Assembly: GCA_007922225.1 (NCBI GenBank)
Contig: ML679954.1
Coordinates: forward strand, 19,631,619 to 19,695,618
DNA length: 64,000 nt
Origin: Emydura subglobosa
Lineage: Eukaryota; Chordata; Testudines; Chelidae
Direction of reading: 5' to 3'
Position 1 is the first letter of the stretch. Every line of letters begins with the position of its first letter. Both the position numbers and the translations under genes were made by a program. Shown in pieces: positions 57,980 to 64,000 of this stretch. The notes beneath the pieces are model-generated. The model was not told where the DNA came from, did not search any database, and was given only the letters and a program-made list of their open reading frames with translations.

Positions 57980-60900
57980 CTGGAATATAAAAAACACGAG
58001 TCAAAAATATGTTGGCCTTTCCTTAACTTTCACAATATTAAATTAAAGTATATACATATATATATAATATATACACACATACCTACATACATATGTGTTA
58101 CATGTAAAATATCTATGTTAAAATAATATTACAGATCACAAGAATGCTGTAATACTTTTGGGTAGATGTTGTAACAGTGGATATGAATACATTGTATTCA
58201 TATGGCAGAAATATTATCACCATCGTACCAGTGCTTTTAGTATTCTCTTCTAGTATTGTTTGTTGTGTGAGAGAATATAAAACTTAAAATATTTTAACTA
58301 ACAAGATTAGTCTCTGAATGAAACTCCAAATCTCATTTTTTCCCCAAATTTTGTATTTTTAAATTGCTGTCTAGATTATTCTTTTTCACAGCAGATGATG
58401 TGAAAGTTTATTAATTTATTTCCTAATAAATGTTTAATTTCAGGTTTAAAATTATAATCACTTATGGATATTGAGAAGTTCTTTCAGGTTGTGTTTGAAG
58501 GGTCAAGAACTGGTCTCATCTCATGTCCCTGATGCCTTTCCAGATAAGTATCACTGAGTCCGAAGAACAGCTAGCTGAAAAATGTTAAAATCTGTAGTTG
58601 AAATTTGGATAAATTTTGACCAGCTTTACTCCAAAGTAAGGCTGAACTGGGATATCTGATGCTCACTGACTGCACTCGAGAATTCTGGCTGAGGATTGAA
58701 ACTCTGCTGGATGAGGAGTTATGTGTGAGGAGACCAAAGACAGCAGAGTTTGGATCACAGTCATTCTATATGGATGGAGAGGAAGTTTGTAGCTGCAGGC
58801 TGAAAGGAACATTGGCAACAGCAATAAGTATGTTGGAAGGATATTTCATTTAAGCATAGGAGATGCACCGAGTGCCATAACAGAAGTACTGTGTGATACA
58901 GAGCCATATTTTAAACTTGGCCTTTGCCAGCCTCCACCTGGACTGTGTGCACATACTGGTTCATACAGCCACGCTTTTCAGGTGCAAACACATACCTGCC
59001 TGCATATTTGAAAATTCGAACACCTGCACATGTGTGTGTACAGGCATGAATCAATTAGAATTTTGACTCACAAAACAACTTTCACTTAATGGGATTTGCA
59101 GATGCATGTTCGAACACATCAATATTTATGTTCATGTGCAAGTGCATGCATTTGTGCATGCAAAGGCTAAAAGTGCAGTCCAACTATGTCAGAAACAAAG
59201 AACGGTGAAAATAAAACAAACAATCTCATATAACCTCCTAGAAGAAATGAAATCCAGTTTGTTTTACAGGATTAAGACTAGAAAAATTGGCATTTCTAGA
59301 ATGCTTTCAAGGACTAATCCATCCATTTTAGTTTGAGTAGGTTAGCTCAAGTCTGAGCAAAAATAAATTGAGAAAACATTTTACTGATTATTCATTTTCT
59401 AGCAGGAGTTCCTAGTTAATTCACTGTTACTAAAATAGCACATAGATGCTAACAGAAATTAATTATTTGGCTAAGTACATACATTATCACAGATTATCCA
59501 AACAGTACTGTCAGTGGCAATCTGATGCTTGTCAATGGATAGACTGATGACTTGAAAAACTCCAATCTTTAAGTACAAAAAATTTCAGGAGCAATAATAA
59601 TAGAGCACATGCTGTCGAAGATAATCATTCCCTGTATTTTCATGGCTAAACTCCTTTTTAATTTTTCATTCTGACTCCAAGTAGGCTTCTTTCCAAATGG
59701 ATTTGGTTCATGGTCAGACCACTATGGGATCACTGGATTATTTCACAATAAGAAAAAGAGATAAGAGCAATAAGAGCATCTTTAGCTACTGCTGTGCAGA
59801 AAACAGTCTTTGAACTCTAAGACATTATCTCTTTGGAGAAAGTTATGTATTCACTCCATGCCATAAACCAACACATGATTTATGGACACTCTCATCATTT
59901 GGTAAAATATCAACAGAAAACGGAGAGGCTGACTTTTAGTCTCCAGTGCAAGGATTAGTCTAATATAACATTTCAAAGTAAATACTGCCAAATATAAATG
60001 TTAACAGAAACAATGGAAACTTATTTGGAAGAGTATCGGAAGTGAAAGCAATGCTGTTCCAGTTTTTTGTTTGTTTTTAGTACTACATAGTAGAAAGCTC
60101 AGGTAATGTTAGTGGAACCCAAGTATACATAGCATGGCTCTTTGTCCCCTTCTGTAGGATGGACCTCAGAGAGGCTTCTGAGTCTGTATTGCCTTTGAGC
60201 TAGTAGATCTGGGTTTTTAAGTTCAGGCAGTAGAGGCTCATGCTTTTAAATCCAGAGAATCTGAGTCTGATATCCACTACTGACAAACCACTCAGTGGCA
60301 CTGCATAATTAACCCAGAAGGGAAAATATTTAACTGCAATTTTGCTTCTCTGGGGACATCGTTCTGATAGGATTCTTACTTTTGGGCCTTAGCTCCTTAT
60401 CACAAGAATAGCCAGACTCCCAGAGTTCTTAAAGAATTTTGCCCCTGGAGGATACAACATGAGACAGTTCCCTCGCAGGACTTTATGTGCCACCGCCTGT
60501 AGCGAACAGGTGATGCCAGCCAATTCATTTGGTTGTGCAGAAGACAAACTCCCACAATAAATCAACTCAAATTTAGGTAAAGCAATCTAAAAGTATGTCT
60601 CAGAGAAAAAAAAAAAAAAAAGAAAAGAAATCAGGTACAAGAAAGAAAACATCTTAAAGAAAGTAATTCCCACACTCTGAAGTGACGTGGGCAAATGAAT
60701 GAAAATCCTATCTTAATTTGTATCTTTAGAGAAGCAGAATTACAGGTAACTTCCACTTTTCTGTAGATATAATCTGCGAGTATTCTCACTTTTGAGGAAT
60801 AGGAAGCTTAAGGAGTAACTCATAAGAAAAAGTAGGCAAAGTTGTAATAACTTCTGCAAAATCTGAAAGAAATAGCTTCATTTCTCAGGATGTTGCTGTC

Positions 60901-63900
60901 TTGGTGCCTCTTCAGAGTGGAGGCTATCTGAGGCTAGATAGCAATACTTATCACTTGAACTTCTGCCTTCTGATTCAAGCAGTTAGAATTATTTAGGTGA
61001 AGTGGGGGGGCCTGGAAGAACAACAGAACTTCATAAAGCATTCACTCTGACTTTGCTGGAGCCCATAGGGAGGGTGTTAGCACTGAGTTTCTGATGCTCA
61101 CTGGCGTAGGCTAACTCAAGCTTTTCCTTTCAAGGGTTTATACTTTGAATGCTCTGGCCTGATCCTTCTGTGCTAGACTTACAGGTATTTTCCTGGGATG
61201 TTCCAAAGAGGCTTGAGAGGTGCTCCCCATATCTCTTTATCACATAGGGTGATATCTGAACGCAAACCTAACACTCTTGTGCACTGGGGTTGATTTCTAG
61301 GCAGACGCTGCCAGGAGTATGGCTGTCTATAATGAACATAGTTCTGCTTCATGGCTTGAAGCTGCTGAGCAGGTTTCTTTCCTCTTTCAAGGACAGGGTA
61401 CATCAAGAGAAAACAGAAGATGCTGGAAACACTAAGGGGTTGCTGATGCAACAAGAAAGAAAAATGTACATTGGAGCCCTGAAACAATAAACAGCAACAC
61501 ACTAAAAAATGCATCTGAGTGCTCAGGCAAAGGTCTCACAGTTCAGGCAACTTGCCAAACCAGCTGGATGTTTGCAGAAAGAATGAAAAGGATATAAGCA
61601 GTGGGAAGAATTGGAGCAATGCAGAGTGCAATGAGCATAAAGTGACCTTAGTGTAAATGAGAATGAGGCTCTTTGCCACTAGGTGCAAAATAATTTAGGT
61701 GCTAATATATGGTAAAGTATTTCTCCTTACAGGTTGGGAAAAGATGGTTTCTTCATGAAACTTGAATTTTGAGGCTTGAAATTATTTCTGCTTAAATAGC
61801 TTACAGTGTACTTTGTGCCCTTAAAATATATATTATTTTTCCTTTCTCAGCACTACAGCTGCTATATATTCACTTCTCAGTATCTTCTACAAGCTACACA
61901 AATGCCAGTACACTATGATATAATGGAAATTTTTAATAAACAGCATATACCTTAGAGAATCTTCATGTTGGTCCAGATATTCCTTATGAATGAGTTATTA
62001 TTTTCACTGGACACCCATAAAAATATTTAAGGTCCAAAATATAACTACTTACAGCTGGTATTTGAAGCTGGGAATAAGCAGGAGCTAAATTCCAGACTCT
62101 AGCATCAGGTTTAACAACAGTAATATTATGTCATCCTAATTAAAGGAGAGCCTTCTCAGGACTGGAAAAAAGCCAAGGTATAGATATCATGTATTAATAA
62201 GCCAGCTCTGAAGGCTGAAGAAAAGCAGTAGTAGCAAAAGGAGTAACACAGCTTTCAAATCTAGGGAATACAAGCTCCTGAACCTGAACCTGAAGGAAAA
62301 ATTGGCATATCTTACTTATTTATTTAAAATAAGGACCTTTTCTCAGGTTCAATGCCTTCTCTCTGGAAATTAAATATCCTCTTAGAACTAACGAATACAG
62401 ATATCTTGGTTTTAAACATGAAAAGTCTTTTTCATGGCTGAGGCAACTCTAAAATCTAGTCAGCCAAATGAGTGATAAAAAAGGGCACCAAATGCCCTTG
62501 GGGCTATGATCTCTATTCCATATACCTTCTTTTAGTTAAAAAATTGCCATATGAATGGGGAAGTATAACAGGAAGTGCAGCCAGATTCTACACTAGAAAA
62601 TTACATGACTGAAAGGACTTCAATGATTTCTGTTATGAAGGCAGCAGTCCTCTACTGACACCATGAAACAAATTCCAGTGTTTCTTTAAAATTAAGTTTA
62701 ATCTGATCTGGAACCACAAACCCTAATATGCATGAATCATAATTGTAGTCTTACTGCATAGAGTCACTTCAGGGCATAGTTAAAGTGGTTAGACTTCTTT
62801 TAAATTTTACCTCAAATCTGAATTTCCAGGATTTATTTCTGCTTGATTTGGGGATAATTACAAGACCCCTGTAATGTGTACCCTAATCAAGCTTAATGCA
62901 TTTTTGTCTTGAAAACATCGATTTTCAAGCAGGCAGTCTAATTTCCACCTATGAAATTTTATCCTGGGATTTGAAAGCTGTGCTCTCTGTGGCTAATGCA
63001 TCATCATCAGTAACACAGACTATGTCGGTCAAACTCTGCCTTCCATTACATCAAAGCTACACCATTGACTTCTGTAGGACAGTGCAGATATGTTGTGGGC
63101 AAAATTTTGTCCTGCAATTGGAATGTAGTTAACATTTCTGATGATGAAATAATCCAACTGCTTCTCCAATAGATGCAAGGCCAACAGGAGAAAAAAGCAG
63201 TAAAAAAATGTTTCTGTCACTAAAGTGAACAGATCTGACCTGGATATACACAAGGAGCAGATCTGCTGAGTAAGAAAGTTAAATCTGTACACAGTCACTT
63301 AGACTCAAAGCAGTCAATACATTAATAATTTAAGAAGCTTTAGGAAAAGAAAAAGGACATCTAAACACAGAATGCTTGCCCTGTTTGGTTTATTTAATTC
63401 CAAAGGCTTCTTTTTTTACTCCTCCATTCTTCTTTTTCTTTTCTACAAAACAAATATAGGTATCTCTTGAACTTGTTTAAGACTGCTATTTAAATGTCAG
63501 CATCTGCAAAGTTATCCACTGTGGTAACACAGTTTTCAAATACACTTTTGATACGAAGTAACTGCAGAATCTAAAATACTGTTATGTGCTAAACAAAACT
63601 ACTAAAAGATAGCACAGGCTTTAGGTGCAACATTAGTCTCTATGCTTCTTCCCTAACCAACCTCAGAGATTTTTAAAAATCCACTTCACAATCACTGCTC
63701 TCAACAGTGGCCAGGCCACCTTTGATATTAAATTTCTATTACAAAGCTTAATAACTCATAATATCATTCATATCATGTTGGATATAGAATAAGTTCAGTC
63801 AAATATATAATAAGGTAAACAACGTACAATGAAGACACAAGTGTTTGTTCTAGATAACAAGAAGCTACAGATAATTTAGGTTCAGCAAACAGAAGATGAA

Positions 63901-64000
63901 CTGTACTGGGTACGGGTACAACCATGTAATGGTTCTTGATTTAGCTTTTCCCCAGTGCAAAACCACCACTGAAATTACTGCAGCCACTAAGAAGTGTTGC
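57980..64000 (-). other. DENND1B: DENND1B intron running to the window edge
   Basis: About 6 kb upstream of the first exon seen. Donor-like sites on the - strand (for example near 58997, 61169 and 62049) do not complete an exon that would join in phase 0 to FIDGRL. A dinucleotide-rich patch (TA/CA) lies at 58050-58100 and an A run near 60609-60621. The previous coding exon is therefore probably outside the window. Confidence 0.55.

Noticed and set aside
61179..61514. 111-codon open frame on -, considered as an upstream DENND1B exon
   Set aside because: No DENN-domain resemblance, and the GTAAG donor near its end would not give the expected join in phase 0 to FIDGRL.
1..64000. CRISPR arrays, operons, prophage or other bacterial systems
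   Set aside because: No direct-repeat and spacer arrays, no ribosome binding sites before co-directional frames, and the sequence is clearly vertebrate with introns and LINE/SINE repeats.

Overview
This is a piece of a vertebrate nuclear genome, not a microbial one. It has spliced genes with GT–AG introns of 0.9 to 16 kb, low gene density, AT-rich introns, and many interspersed repeats. The repeats are CR1 LINEs, MIR/CORE-type SINEs, hAT DNA transposons and a Penelope-like element. Abundant CR1 together with MIR and hAT elements points to a sauropsid. A turtle is my best guess and a crocodilian is possible. The species call is inference from repeat style.

Two protein-coding genes are present and they point towards each other. 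At the left edge (199–414, + strand) is the terminal exon of CRB1 (crumbs 1). It encodes the transmembrane helix and the short cytoplasmic tail with its FERM-binding and PDZ-binding motifs, followed by a short 3'UTR. From about 15.7 kb to 58 kb on the - strand lie the last eight coding exons of DENND1B (connecdenn 2), a DENN-domain guanine exchange factor of the Rab35 pathway. I placed all eight exons by splice sites and reading phase. Together they give an open frame of 410 codons plus a stop. The DENN catalytic exons lie beyond the right edge. CRB1 and DENND1B are also convergent neighbours in human, so this is conserved amniote synteny.

The layout is as follows. 1–865: CRB1 end. 866–8928: intergenic DNA with a MIR and a TA microsatellite. 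8929–12360: a 3.4-kb hAT transposon with an 8-bp target duplication and a broken transposase. 12.4–15.6 kb: small palindromic elements, MIRs and a solo Penelope terminal repeat. 15.7–23.1 kb: probable long DENND1B 3'UTR with embedded palindromic elements and a GC-rich block. 23.1–58.0 kb: DENND1B exons and introns. The introns carry a Penelope-like remnant (24.0–25.0 kb), several CR1 copies in both orientations (26.9–31.2, 33.0–35.9 and 37.6–38.2 kb, one nested in another), an inverted-repeat pair (38.2 and 41.1 kb) and a 227-bp hAT-type MITE with target duplication (51.1 kb). 58.0–64.0 kb: intron with no exon found.

I did not find a novel multi-gene system. The points most worth a second look are the two transposons with exact target duplications, the Penelope-like element bounded by inverted terminal repeats, the 3-kb-spaced inverted repeat pair, and the candidate 7-kb DENND1B 3'UTR.
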